A stretch of DNA of 64,000 nucleotides from Paraniabella ginsengisoli (GTDB taxonomy: Bacteria; Bacteroidota; Bacteroidia; Chitinophagales; Chitinophagaceae). The notes beneath the pieces were generated by a model that was given only the letters and a program-made list of their open reading frames with translations, was not told where the DNA came from and did not search any database. This document shows, piece after piece, positions 32,094 through 41,517 of the stretch. The translations under genes and the position numbers were made by a program. The stretch's first letter is position 1. Every line of letters starts with the position of its first letter. Where the stretch lies: positions 1,426,001-1,490,000 of the forward strand of contig NZ_JAKWBL010000001.1 in the NCBI RefSeq assembly GCF_022513635.1. Reading direction: 5' to 3'.

Positions 32094-33044
32094 ATGAAAC
32101 GTTCACAAATTATAAGCGCTTTAGCTTTTGCAACCATAGCATTTACAGCGTGCAATAACTCCGATTTTAAAACAACGGAAAGCGGCTTGCAATATAAAAT
32201 TATTGAAGGTAAGGGGGATCGAAAAGATTCATTAAAAAATGGACAAGTACTTAGGGTACATGTTAAACAAACAATAAGCGGCGCAAAAGACACTGTAATA
32301 CAATCAACTTACGATGCAAGCCCTGCATTGATTCCTATTCAAGAGATACCTCCAGGTCAGGGTGATTATAGTCCTCTCGAAGTTTTTAAGCAATTAAGAA
32401 ATGGAGACAGCCTGATTGTACACATGTTGGTGGATTCATTAATTATGAAAGGCTTGGCAAACCCTACACAATTGCCTCCTTTTATAAAAAGAGGTGAAAA
32501 AATCATCTATACTTTTAAAGTTTTAGGTATTTATCCTGATGAGGCTACTGCGAATGCAGAAGCTCAAAAAGAAGAAATTGCTGCTCTTGAAAAATCTGGG
32601 GAAAAAGCAAAGCAAGATGCAGAAGTTCAGGGGTATGTAAAATCTAAAGGATACAATGTTGTAAAATCTCCGTTAGGAACCCTGGTAAAAGTAGAAAACC
32701 CTGGCGAAGGTGCTGCTGCTGTAAACGGTAAGTTTTTAAAAGTAAAATATACCGGCAAATTTCTTGACAATGATAGCACTTTTGATGCTGGTGAAATTCC
32801 CGTTGAATTAGGTAAAGGTGGTTCTATTCCTGGCTTTGAAGATGGTTTAAAACAGTTCAAACAAGGAGGTAAAGGAACAATATTTATTCCAGGTTACCTT
32901 GCTTATGGTAAAGATGGCAGGGGAGGCGCACTTAAACCTTATCAGCCTATGTATTTTGATGTAGAGGTGCTTTCCGTAAGCGATTCTATGCCGCCAATGC
33001 CGCAGCAGCCGATGCAAATGCCAATGCCAAACGAAGGTAGATAG
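32094..33044 (+). CDS. FKBP-type peptidyl-prolyl isomerase lipoprotein 1
   Basis: 316 residues. Lipoprotein signal MKRSQIISALAFATIAFTAC (Cys20). Two FKBP-like units: an N-terminal degenerate one (TTESGLQYKIIEGKG to VLGIYPDEA) and a C-terminal canonical one with VKYTGKFLDNDSTFD, FEDGLKQFKQGGKGTIFIPGYLAYG and PMYFDVEVLSV, linked by a helical Glu/Lys stretch. It would speed proline isomerisation and folding in the periplasm. Ends with a Met/Pro-rich tail (MPPMPQQPMQMPMPN). It is the first of a tandem pair with the next gene. Confidence 0.9.
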   Translation: MKRSQIISALAFATIAFTACNNSDFKTTESGLQYKIIEGKGDRKDSLKNGQVLRVHVKQTISGAKDTVIQSTYDASPALIPIQEIPPGQGDYSPLEVFKQLRNGDSLIVHMLVDSLIMKGLANPTQLPPFIKRGEKIIYTFKVLGIYPDEATANAEAQKEEIAALEKSGEKAKQDAEVQGYVKSKGYNVVKSPLGTLVKVENPGEGAAAVNGKFLKVKYTGKFLDNDSTFDAGEIPVELGKGGSIPGFEDGLKQFKQGGKGTIFIPGYLAYGKDGRGGALKPYQPMYFDVEVLSVSDSMPPMPQQPMQMPMPNEGR

Positions 33045-33139
33045 GCTTCCTGCTTATTGACAAAATAGTGTCATATTAAAAACAATATAACGGATAACAT
33101 AAAAGAAATTCCGTTTGATACGAAAACAATAAATAAAAA

Positions 33140-34180
33140 ATGAAACGTTCACAAATTTTAGGTGCATTGGTTTTTGCTACAGTAGCATTTACATCGTGCA
33201 GTAATGCAGATTACGAAACCACGCCTAGCGGATTAAAATATAAAATTGTCGATGGAGGAAGCAAAGACAGTTCAAAAATTGGAGATGTTCTAAAAATGAA
33301 CGTTATTCAAAAAATAGAAGGTTCAAAGGACACAATATTGGCGAACACTTATGGAAGGTTGCCAGCTTTTGTTAAAATTCAGGATCCTTCTGCTATGGGT
33401 CCGCAAGGGAATTATGCTCCAGATGAACTATTTAAGTTGCTTAAAAAAGGAGATAGTTTGATAACTATCATGTATGTAGATTCTTTAATTAAAAAAGGAT
33501 TAGCTCAGGAAGCACAATTACCACCGTTCTTGAAGAAAGGTGATAAAATTGTTCTTACTTTCAAAGTCGTTGAAGTATTCAAGAATGACAGCCTCGCCCA
33601 GGCCGACGAACAAAAAGAAATGGCAAAAGATGCACCTCGTCAGCAAAAAGAGCAGATGGAAATGATGGAGAAAATGAAAAAAGAGCAAGAAGCAGCTCAA
33701 AAAGCAGATGAACTTGCTCTTGAGAAATCTGGTGAAAAAGCAAAGCAAATTAAAGAAGTGCAAGCGTATCTTGCTAGCAAAAAAATTGCTGCAACACAAA
33801 CGCCGGCAGGTACTTTCGTTAAAATAGACAATCCTGGCACTGGTGCGCAGGTTGCTAACGGAAAATTTGTTACCGTTAAGTACGATGGTAAAAAATTAAG
33901 CAATGACAGTACTTTTGATGCCAACCAATTTACTGTGAAACTTGGTGAACAACCTTTTATTCGTGGATTTGAAGATGGTTTAAGACAATTTAAACAAGGA
34001 GGAAAGGGTACTATTTATATTCCGGGATATTTAGCCTATGGTAAAGATGGTATGGGTACTTTTAAACCTTACGAACCGCTTTATTTTAATGTTGAAATTA
34101 CAGGTGTAAGTGACACTGATCCTGGCGCAGCGCCGCAAGGTGCGGCTGGACATAGCCCTAATGACGGCCACGGACATTAA
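33140..34180 (+). CDS. FKBP-type peptidyl-prolyl isomerase lipoprotein 2 (tandem paralogue)
   Basis: 346 residues, 95 bp after its paralogue, sharing the leader MKRSQI-GAL-FAT-AFT-C and both FKBP units (VKYDGKKLSNDSTFD, FEDGLRQFKQGGKGTIYIPGYLAYG). It differs by a ~30-residue highly charged helical insert rich in Lys, Glu, Gln and Met between the units (about 154-190), and a His/Gly-rich tail ending GHSPNDGHGH, which might bind metal. A local duplication is the simplest origin. Confidence 0.9.
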   Translation: MKRSQILGALVFATVAFTSCSNADYETTPSGLKYKIVDGGSKDSSKIGDVLKMNVIQKIEGSKDTILANTYGRLPAFVKIQDPSAMGPQGNYAPDELFKLLKKGDSLITIMYVDSLIKKGLAQEAQLPPFLKKGDKIVLTFKVVEVFKNDSLAQADEQKEMAKDAPRQQKEQMEMMEKMKKEQEAAQKADELALEKSGEKAKQIKEVQAYLASKKIAATQTPAGTFVKIDNPGTGAQVANGKFVTVKYDGKKLSNDSTFDANQFTVKLGEQPFIRGFEDGLRQFKQGGKGTIYIPGYLAYGKDGMGTFKPYEPLYFNVEITGVSDTDPGAAPQGAAGHSPNDGHGH

Positions 34181-34202
34181 TCGAAAAAGATTTTATGAAG
34201 AT

Positions 34203-34236
34203 GAAGCCACTGCAATTTGCGGTGGCTTCTTTTATT
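34203..34236 (+). terminator. Rho-independent terminator after the FKBP pair
   Basis: Arms GAAGCCAC (34203-34210) and GTGGCTTC (34222-34229), followed by a T-rich tail. Confidence 0.85.
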
Positions 34237-34307
34237 TGGAATATCATCGTTGATGTTGTTTAGTTATCATTCGTTTATGTAGGATGCCAAATGATCGGAA
34301 CGATAAA

Positions 34308-34354
34308 GAGTGCGACGCAACAAAGATGAATTATGTTTATTGATGGGTTAATAA
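34308..34354 (+). repeat. Dispersed block, family B, copy 4
   Basis: GAGTGCGACGCAACAAAGATGA then ATTATGTTTATTGATG and GGTTAATAA aligns with 21197-21252 (first 22 bases given here as GAGTGCGACGC plus AACAAAGATGA). It has no family A palindrome upstream. It contains the ATG at 34333 that a gene finder would pick for the epimerase gene. Confidence 0.75.
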
Positions 34355-34413
34355 AATGGTATCTCTTAATTTCGCTTATTGCAGAAGAATTATTTAACTC
34401 AATCAATAGCAAA

Positions 34414-35439
34414 GTGAAGCTCCAATATTATCCATTCAAATTAAAATTCAGACATCCGTTTACTATTTCAAAAGGAACAAAAACGCATCAACCTACGTTG
34501 GTCGTGGAATTGGAACATTTTGGAATAAAAGGTTATGGGGAGGCTCCGGCGATAACTTATTACAATATTTCAGTGGAGGACATGTTGGCTGATTTGGAAT
34601 TGAAAAAACCGATGATCGAAAAGTTTGCTTTTACAGAGCCAGACCGCTATTGGCATTTTCTCCATCACTTGTTGCCTAAAAATCCTTTTCTGGTTTGTGC
34701 GCTTGATATGGCTGCTTGGGATATTTTTGGCAAAATGTCTGTAAAGCCACTTTATAAAATGTGGAGGGGCGATATTGCTAAAGCTCCTTTAACGGATTAT
34801 ACAATTGGAATTGATACGGTTGAAAAAATGGTTGAAAAACTTCGGGAACAGCCGTGGCCAATATATAAAATAAAAGTGGGCACGGCAGATGACATTGCAA
34901 TTGTGAAAGCTTTGCGTAAAGAAACCGATGCAGTATTGAGAGTAGATGCAAATGCCGGCTGGGACCTGGAAACCGCGCTACAGCTAATTCCACAGCTTAA
35001 AGAACTTGGTGTAGAATTGGTAGAACAACCATTGGCGAAAGATAATTGGGAAGGAATGAAAACGTTGTTTCAGGAATCTTCATTGCCATTGATGGCTGAT
35101 GAAAGCTGCGTTTTTGAAGCGGATGTTGCTAAATGTGAAGGGCATTTTCATGGTATAAATATAAAGCTAACTAAGTGTAGCGGCATAACTCCCGCATTAC
35201 GTATGATATCTGACGCTCGTAAGCGCGGGTTGAAAATTATGATAGGCTCGATGAATGAAAACACTATCGGTTCTGCAGCCATAGCGCATTTAGCGCCATT
35301 AGCAGATTATGTAGATATGGACGGGCCGCTACTTTTACAGGAAGATGTTGCTACTGGAATAGACTATGAGTATGGTAAAATTATATACAATGGAAAACCC
35401 GGGTTAGGGATAACGTACAAGGGTGTTTTTGATAAATAG
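34414..35439 (+). CDS. Dipeptide epimerase (L-Ala-D/L-Glu epimerase-like, enolase superfamily)
   Basis: About 341 residues from GTG 34414 (VKLQYYPFKLKFRHPFTISKG), where family homology begins; the ATG at 34333 lies inside a dispersed repeat and adds an unrelated leader. Catalytic lysines in IYKIKVG and NIKLTKCSG, metal ligands in RVDANAGW, LVEQPL and MADES, and the dipeptide-binding D-x-D in VDMDGPLLL are all present. These enzymes epimerise L-Ala-D-Glu and related dipeptides from murein. Cytoplasmic. It stands alone between two long intergenic stretches. Confidence 0.88.
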   Translation: MKLQYYPFKLKFRHPFTISKGTKTHQPTLVVELEHFGIKGYGEAPAITYYNISVEDMLADLELKKPMIEKFAFTEPDRYWHFLHHLLPKNPFLVCALDMAAWDIFGKMSVKPLYKMWRGDIAKAPLTDYTIGIDTVEKMVEKLREQPWPIYKIKVGTADDIAIVKALRKETDAVLRVDANAGWDLETALQLIPQLKELGVELVEQPLAKDNWEGMKTLFQESSLPLMADESCVFEADVAKCEGHFHGINIKLTKCSGITPALRMISDARKRGLKIMIGSMNENTIGSAAIAHLAPLADYVDMDGPLLLQEDVATGIDYEYGKIIYNGKPGLGITYKGVFDK

Positions 35440-36200
35440 AGATAAGGTTATTCTTATTATGAGCAATATGGCTTTGATAATAAACAAGAGGAATACCTTT
35501 AATTGCGAACAAGTGAATTTTTTATGTAAATAATATCGCTTTCAATTTGCTATATTATTACAAATAATAACATCTCTGCATTAATCTTCAAAATTCATCT
35601 GCATGAATTGTAGGAAACATGTTGCTTCAGACTAACGGGAAGCGATTGACTGTTTTTTACTGAATTAGCAAAATCTATTTTGCAGGGTAATTTAAATTTT
35701 GCGCAATCGTTTGCACTGCTAACTTTATAGAAAGGTGTTACCTTTAGAATAAGGTATTTGCTCTGACAAATGTCTACATTAGAAACTGCTTATGACTGTC
35801 AACCTAATGATCATTGGTAACGCAGTATATATAATCTTACAGATACTTTGTTTAGATAGCTAACATTTTTTATTAACCAAATCCGACTTATGAAATCAAA
35901 AAACATTCTTCAATTTTATAACACAAAAGCATTTCTGAGGTTGAGCTAACAACGTTCAGATATATTATGTGACAGTAATATTTACGAAGAGAATGATCTG
36001 AAAGGATCTTGTTTAAGAAAGCAAAATATTATTTAGAATTGTAGACCAGGCTGTATTACAGTCTGAGCACTGCTTATATACTAATGTACATCGAAATGTA
36101 TTTTATAAGCTTTAAGCGTCTATTTATATAAACCAAACTAGCGGATTGCGTGTATGCAAGGTTTGCCACAATCACCGGTTGGATCCGTGCAAATTTTAAT
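35440..36200. other. Long gene-poor leader region upstream of the sigma factor
   Basis: About 760 bp, very AT-rich. It holds a LacI-like operator over a promoter (35698-35727) and a 19-codon reading frame at 35890-35949 (MKSKNILQFYNTKAFLRLS). No larger gene, tRNA or clear terminator was found. If the promoter at 35698 serves the sigma gene, the transcript has a leader of nearly 500 bases. Confidence 0.6.
35698..35727 (+). promoter_or_regulatory. Promoter with overlapping LacI-type operator
   Basis: TTTG at 35698-35701, an 18-bp spacer, then TAACTTTA at 35720-35727, close to the TTTG/TAnnTTTG pattern of Bacteroidota promoters. GCGCAATCGTTTGCAC at 35701-35716 sits between the two elements, where a bound repressor would block transcription. 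Near-identical site at 28681-28696. Confidence 0.5.
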
Positions 36201-36731
36201 ATGATCACAATAACTTCTTATTACAATAAGTACAGAATAAAATTGCTTGCAATAGCATATCATTTTGGATATACTACTGATGAAGCTGAAGATATTGTTC
36301 AGCAGTTTTTTCTTGACTTTATGCAGAAGGAACTTCCGAAAGACATTCACAATCCCGAAGCTTTTATTGTTATAGCTTTCAAAAGAAAACTGATTGATCA
36401 TTTTCGCGCAAACAAGAATAGAAAATACACTGATAATTTCGACGATATTCATGTGCCTTCAACGCAGGAGATTTTAGAGAGTTTAGAAACAGATGAAGAG
36501 CTGATAGAAAAATTAGCTGAGGCCTACAAAAAATTGCCGGCCCGTTGCCGCCGCGTTATTTATATGAAATACTATTGTGGTTATTCAACGCAAGAAATTG
36601 TAAAGCAAACCGGCCTTACTGAACAGAATGTATATAATAATCTTTCAAAAGGAATTACAAACCTCCGTAAATCTCTTGAATACAAAGTAGAGATGATTCG
36701 ATTTGGCTCACTACTTTCCTTTATTTTTTAA
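36201..36731 (+). CDS. FecI-like ECF sigma factor
   Basis: About 176 residues from ATG 36201 (MITITSYYNKYRIKLLAIAYHFGYTTDEAEDIVQ region); the upstream in-frame ATG at 36150 adds 17 residues without homology. Region 2 is at YTTDEAEDIVQQFFLDFM and AFIVIAFKRKLIDHFR; region 4 helix-turn-helix is YCGYSTQEIVKQTGLTEQNVYNNLSKG. It directs RNA polymerase to the Sus operon and is released by the FecR protein encoded next, when the STN domain of the SusC receptor signals ligand binding. The four genes are in the classical order. Confidence 0.92.
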   Translation: MITITSYYNKYRIKLLAIAYHFGYTTDEAEDIVQQFFLDFMQKELPKDIHNPEAFIVIAFKRKLIDHFRANKNRKYTDNFDDIHVPSTQEILESLETDEELIEKLAEAYKKLPARCRRVIYMKYYCGYSTQEIVKQTGLTEQNVYNNLSKGITNLRKSLEYKVEMIRFGSLLSFIF

Positions 36732-36808
36732 ATTCTCAAAAAAATTCTCAAAAAAGTTGTTAGGTTTTTGTTAATCCACCGTCTCTATAAGTAAAGATTG
36801 ATTTGCTT

Positions 36809-37891
36809 ATGATTTATTCGGTTGAACAACTTGCTATTAATGACTCCTTTATTGCTTATTGCTATGAGCAGGATGTTGAGGCAATGAGTTACTGGAATAA
36901 ATACCTAGCCCAACATCCCGAGCAGCTAAAAACAATGCAGGAGGCCAAAGAATTAGTGCTTGGCTTAAAAACGATGCTTTACAAAAAGCAAGACGAGTTG
37001 TCGGCCGATACATCAGCCAGCCATAACACGCTTTATGTAGTAGATCATAAGGCTACCACCATCAATCATGAAAACGGGCGGGTTCGTTTTTTAAACGGTT
37101 TGAAAAAATGGCTGCCAGCCGCATCGGTAATACTAATATTGATGTTACCTGTATTATTCCTTTTGTCTGAAAGAAATAAGCTAAAGATAGAGAAAACTGC
37201 CATTTCTCAAAAAATAATTACCGAAACAGGTATGCATAAAAAGGTTTTTCTTCCCGATGGAACAAGTGTTACGTTGAATGCTGGCAGCGAACTGAGCGTA
37301 TCTCCCACTTTTGGCAAAAAAGACAGAAATGTATATTTAATAGGAGAGGGGCTTTTTGATGTAGCGCATAATAAAGAGTTACCTTTTGTTGTTCATACCG
37401 ACCGATATAAAGTGAAGGCATTAGGTACAAGGTTCAATGTAAAATGCTATATGAATGACCCTACCAGCGAGACTTCGTTGCTTGAAGGAAAAGTACAGAT
37501 ACTGGTAAACGGCGGGGCTAAAGATGTTGTGTATAAAACCTTAGAAGTAAATCAAAAATTTGTTATAAAAAACGAGTCCGATTCTATTCAGACAAAAGAA
37601 GAAGTAACTGCCCACGTGGCGCCGCTTGCTTATGACGATGCCAACAGAAATATAGAAACGGCTTGGGTAAACAATTTTTTGATTTTTGAGGATATGAAGT
37701 TGGGAGAAATAAAAAATATTTTAGAACGAAGGTTTGATGTAGAAATTGTTATTAAAGATAGTAAACTGCTTGACTACAGATATACGGCAAGTTTTGAAAA
37801 AGAAACCATTGATGAAATACTAGAAGCTTTGCAATTGTCGTATCCGTTTTCTTATAAACAAAAGGAAAGTAAAATAATCCTGGAGAAATAG
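36809..37891 (+). CDS. FecR-like anti-sigma factor
   Basis: 360 residues from ATG 36809, two codons after the TTG at 36803. A cytoplasmic N-terminal helical sigma-binding part, one membrane helix at about 102-119 (LPAASVILILMLPVLFLL), and the periplasmic FecR domain (TETGMHKKVFLPDGTSVTLNAGSELSVSP; LIGEGLFDVAH; VVHTDRYKVKALGTRFNVKCY), then a secretin/STN-interacting C-terminal domain (MKLGEIKNILERRFDVEI). It holds the sigma factor inactive and relays the receptor signal. The gap to the sigma gene is 77 bp and contains TTGTTAGG-type sequence common in this position. Confidence 0.93.
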   Translation: MIYSVEQLAINDSFIAYCYEQDVEAMSYWNKYLAQHPEQLKTMQEAKELVLGLKTMLYKKQDELSADTSASHNTLYVVDHKATTINHENGRVRFLNGLKKWLPAASVILILMLPVLFLLSERNKLKIEKTAISQKIITETGMHKKVFLPDGTSVTLNAGSELSVSPTFGKKDRNVYLIGEGLFDVAHNKELPFVVHTDRYKVKALGTRFNVKCYMNDPTSETSLLEGKVQILVNGGAKDVVYKTLEVNQKFVIKNESDSIQTKEEVTAHVAPLAYDDANRNIETAWVNNFLIFEDMKLGEIKNILERRFDVEIVIKDSKLLDYRYTASFEKETIDEILEALQLSYPFSYKQKESKIILEK

Positions 37892-37908
37892 GATTGTACC
37901 AATAAAAA

Positions 37909-37934
37909 GGAGAAATGGCGGACACCATTTCTCC
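37909..37934 (+). terminator. Hairpin between fecR and susC
   Basis: Perfect 10-bp arms GGAGAAATGG and CCATTTCTCC with loop CGGACA. No T-run follows, so it may be a processing or attenuation hairpin that sets the ratio of regulator to receptor mRNA rather than a full terminator. Confidence 0.65.
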
Positions 37935-37995
37935 ATAGTTAAAAAATATGGAAGAGCTGTATTTCTTCCAATTGTAAAAAACTACAACTAAAAGT

Positions 37996-40900
37996 ATGAA
38001 AAAAACGCTTACCCGAACGAGTGGCCACGGCGGCTGCTAAAAAATCTGTTGCTTATGAAATTAGGTGTAGCATTGATGCTTGTAACATCATTACAGGTTG
38101 CGGCTAACACAGGGCATGGTCAGGAAACCGTGAGTTTAAATGTGGAAAATACACGCTTATCGAAGGTGTTAAAATCTATTCAGAAGAAAACCGATTATCG
38201 GTTTGTATTTAATAATACGGTTGTTGACGATATTGGAACCGTTAATATCGCAGTAAACAACATTCCGGTTTTAGATTTATTACCCCGCATATTAAAGGGA
38301 ACCAATTTGGAATTTGTGCAAATGCGCAATAACCTTATTGTAATACGCGAAGGCAAAAACATTAAAAGCCAGGCCTCTTCAGTAATTGCTGAAAACAACG
38401 GACTTGTAGCAAGGCAGGCAGACATTAAAGTAAACGGGCTAGTAACAGACAGTTCTGGCAGCATACTTAGCGGTGTATCAGTAGCATTAAAAGCAACACC
38501 AAGTATAGGAACCACAACCGATTTAAACGGTAGGTATGTATTAGAAGTACCCGCCAACGGCACGTTGGTTTTTAGCATTACCGGGTATCTTACACAAGAA
38601 ATACCCATTGACGGTAAGGAAAGCATCAATGTCGTTATGAAAAAGATGTGCAGTTGATGGAAGAAACAGTGGTGGTGGCTTTTGGTAACCGAGTGAAGAA
38701 AACGGATATGATTGGTTCGGTTAGTTCTATCAACCCAAGCGAGCTAAAGGTTCCAGCAAGCAATCTTACTGCTGCTTTGCAAGGTAAAATAGCCGGTATG
38801 ATTTCGTATCAGCGAAGTGGAGAACCCGGTGCGGATAATGCAGATTTTTTTGTACGAGGTGTAGGGTCTTTTGGGGTGAATCAGCAACCGCTGATATTGT
38901 TAGACAATATTGAAGTTGAAATTGACGATTTAGCACGTATTCCATGGGATGATTTGGAAAGCTTTAGCGTGTTGAAAGACGCTTCTGCTTCTGCGGTTTA
39001 TGGCGCCCGTGCAGCCAACGGTGTCATTATTGTAACTACCAAGCGAGGTAAAGAAGGGCCGGCAAGAGTTAATATTCGTGCAGAACAAAGACTATCAGCG
39101 CCCACCCAAAACTTAGAAATAGCAGATCCTGTTACTTTTATGAAAATGCACAGGAGGCGGTTTTGACAAGAAACCCACTTAGTAAAGATGCCACTTACTC
39201 GCTTGAAAAGATTGACAAAACGGCGGCTGGCGAGAATCCTACTCTGTATCCTGCTGTTGACTGGCTGGATTTTGTAACACGAAAAGTAACTACCACTCAA
39301 AATTATAACTTAGGTATTTCTGGCGGTGGACAATTAGCCAAGTATAACGTAAGTGCCAATTATACTACCGATAACGGCTTGTTGAAGGTTGAACCTATTA
39401 ATGATTTTAATAGTAACGTGCGTTTTAATGTATTTAACTTCCTTAGTAATGTGGACATCAATCTTACTAAATCTACACAATTAGTAGCTCGTGTTAAGGC
39501 TAATTTACAAGATTATAATGGCCCCCCATCTTCGGGTACAGAGGCATACGGCCAGGCCATTCGATCCAACCCTGTTTTATTTCAGCCTGTATATACGCCG
39601 GGTGAAAATCAATCTTATATCAAACACCCTTTGTTTGGAAATTTTGACGATGGACAGTATTTGAATGCGTATGCAGAAATAGTAAAAGGCTATTCGGAAA
39701 AGCGAAGGAGCAACCTGTCTTTTCAAACTGAATTGTATCAGGATCTGTCTTCAATCATTACAGAAGGCTTAAAGTTCAGAGGGTTGTTAAATGTTACCAG
39801 AAGGTCCTATTTTGAACAATCGAGAGTCTATAATCCTTTTTATTACACTCCGGTTATAGATCCCGTTACTAAGCAGGTATCCAGTTATTTTCAGCTTAAT
39901 CCACAGACGGGAACAGAGTATCTTAATTTTGAACCCGGGAAAAGAGAGTTGACAGCAGTAGTATATGGCGAAGCACAGGTTTCTTATAACCGAACTTTTG
40001 CTCAAAAACACGGAATATCAGCATCGCTAATTAGTACACTTCGAAATGAAGTTTTTACACCTCAGGATCAGGATGAAAATTCGCTTATAAAAACGCTTCC
40101 TAAACGAAATATAAGCTTTTCAGGAAATGCGTCTTATATTTTTGATGAGCGCTATTATGCACAGTTTACTTTTGGTTACAATGGGTCGGAAAAATTTGCA
40201 GCCGGAAGCCGATGGGGCTTTTTCCCATCTTTTGGTGTGGCTTGGAGTGTACATAAAGAAAAGTTTATGGAAGGGCTTTGGCCTACCATTAGCAATTTAA
40301 GGTTTCGTGCTACACATGGTTGGATTGGGTATGATAATATTAGTGATGAGCGTTTCTTTTATTTATCAAAAGTTGATTTGAACGACGGCGGTCGAGGATA
40401 TACATTTGGTTTACCTAAAACCGGCTCTTACCTCTTGTCGGGCGTTTCAATCGATCGTTATGCAAACCCATTTGTTAATTGGGAAATATCAAGACAAACC
40501 AATCTGGGTATTGACTTAGGCATGTTTAAGGGTGCGCTTACTTTTTCAGGCGATTTTTACAATCAATTCAGATACAATATCGTACAGAACCGTGCTGCCA
40601 TTCCTGCTTCAACCGGTTTACAAGCACCTGTGCGCGCCAATTTGGGAGAATATAAAAGCAAGGGTTTTGAAGGTGAATTATCCTATACTAAAAGTGTAAC
40701 CAAAGATTTATACTTTCAGGGTAGAGGAACTTTTACCTATTCTACCGGGGAGTATGTTTACTACGAAGAACCTAATTTTCAATATGATTACTTAAGCCGC
40801 ATTGGATTGCACTCTAATCAGGTAAGAGGATACATAGCGGAGCGCTTATTTATTGATGATAACGAAGTATTTAATAGCCCCGAACAGCAGTTTGGCGGAG

Positions 40901-41508
40901 AGCCGGTTTTGGGAGGCGATATTAAATACGTAGATGTAAACAAGGATGGGGTTATTAACAGCAATGACCGTGTACCCATTGGCTTGCCTACAACGCCTGA
41001 AATTAGTTACGGATTCGGACTTACTACAGGTTATAAATCCTTCGATTTTTCCTTCTTCTTCTCTGGATTGGCGCGTACTTCATTATTTATAAACCCTATC
41101 TATTATGATGTTGATGACGAAAAATATGGTGTGGCACCTTTTGGTAGTGTAGCTGCACCCAATGCTGTATTGCAGGTTTGGGCAGATAGTTATTGGTCGG
41201 AAGAACATCAGGATATATATGCCAGATGGCCAAGGCTAAGCCAAACCCCTACAAATAATAATTCGCAAACCAGTACTTTTTGGATGCGTAACGGTAACCT
41301 GCTGCGCTTAAAGCAGGTAGATATAGGCTATAATTTAAACCAAAGTATATTAAAACGCTATAAAATGAATGGCCTTCGTATTTATTTCAGCGGAACCAAC
41401 CTGTTTAAGTGGAGTCCCTTTAAGCTTTGGGATCCGGAACTGGGCGGTTATGGTTTAGGCTATCCATTGCAGCGTGTATTCAATTTTGGTATCAATATTA
41501 ATATATAA
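37996..41508 (+). CDS. susC: SusC-like TonB-dependent receptor with STN domain, frameshifted three times
   Basis: ATG 37996; restoring one A in the run at 37999-38005 gives MKKNAYPNEWPRRLLKNLLL and then the signal stretch MKLGVALMLVTSLQVAA. Further single losses at 38640-38644 and near 39150 are bridged to give ~1171 residues. Order: STN domain (VSLNVENTRLSKVLKSIQKK, about 40-110), CarboxypepD_reg-like domain (VNGLVTDSSGSILSGVSVAL), plug (DGTTVVVAFG-type start, ISYQRSGEPGADNADFFVRG, LKDASASAVYGARAANGVIIVTT) and a 22-strand barrel ending QRVFNFGININI. The STN domain marks it as the signalling receptor for the FecI/FecR pair. Imports oligosaccharides with the SusD partner. Confidence 0.93.
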
Positions 41509-41517
41509 AATATTATT

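Noticed and set aside
37999..39153. Programmed frameshifting or phase variation in susC
   Set aside because: A-runs in susC could be slippery, but the same kind of single-base loss affects unrelated housekeeping genes, so a common sequencing cause is simpler.
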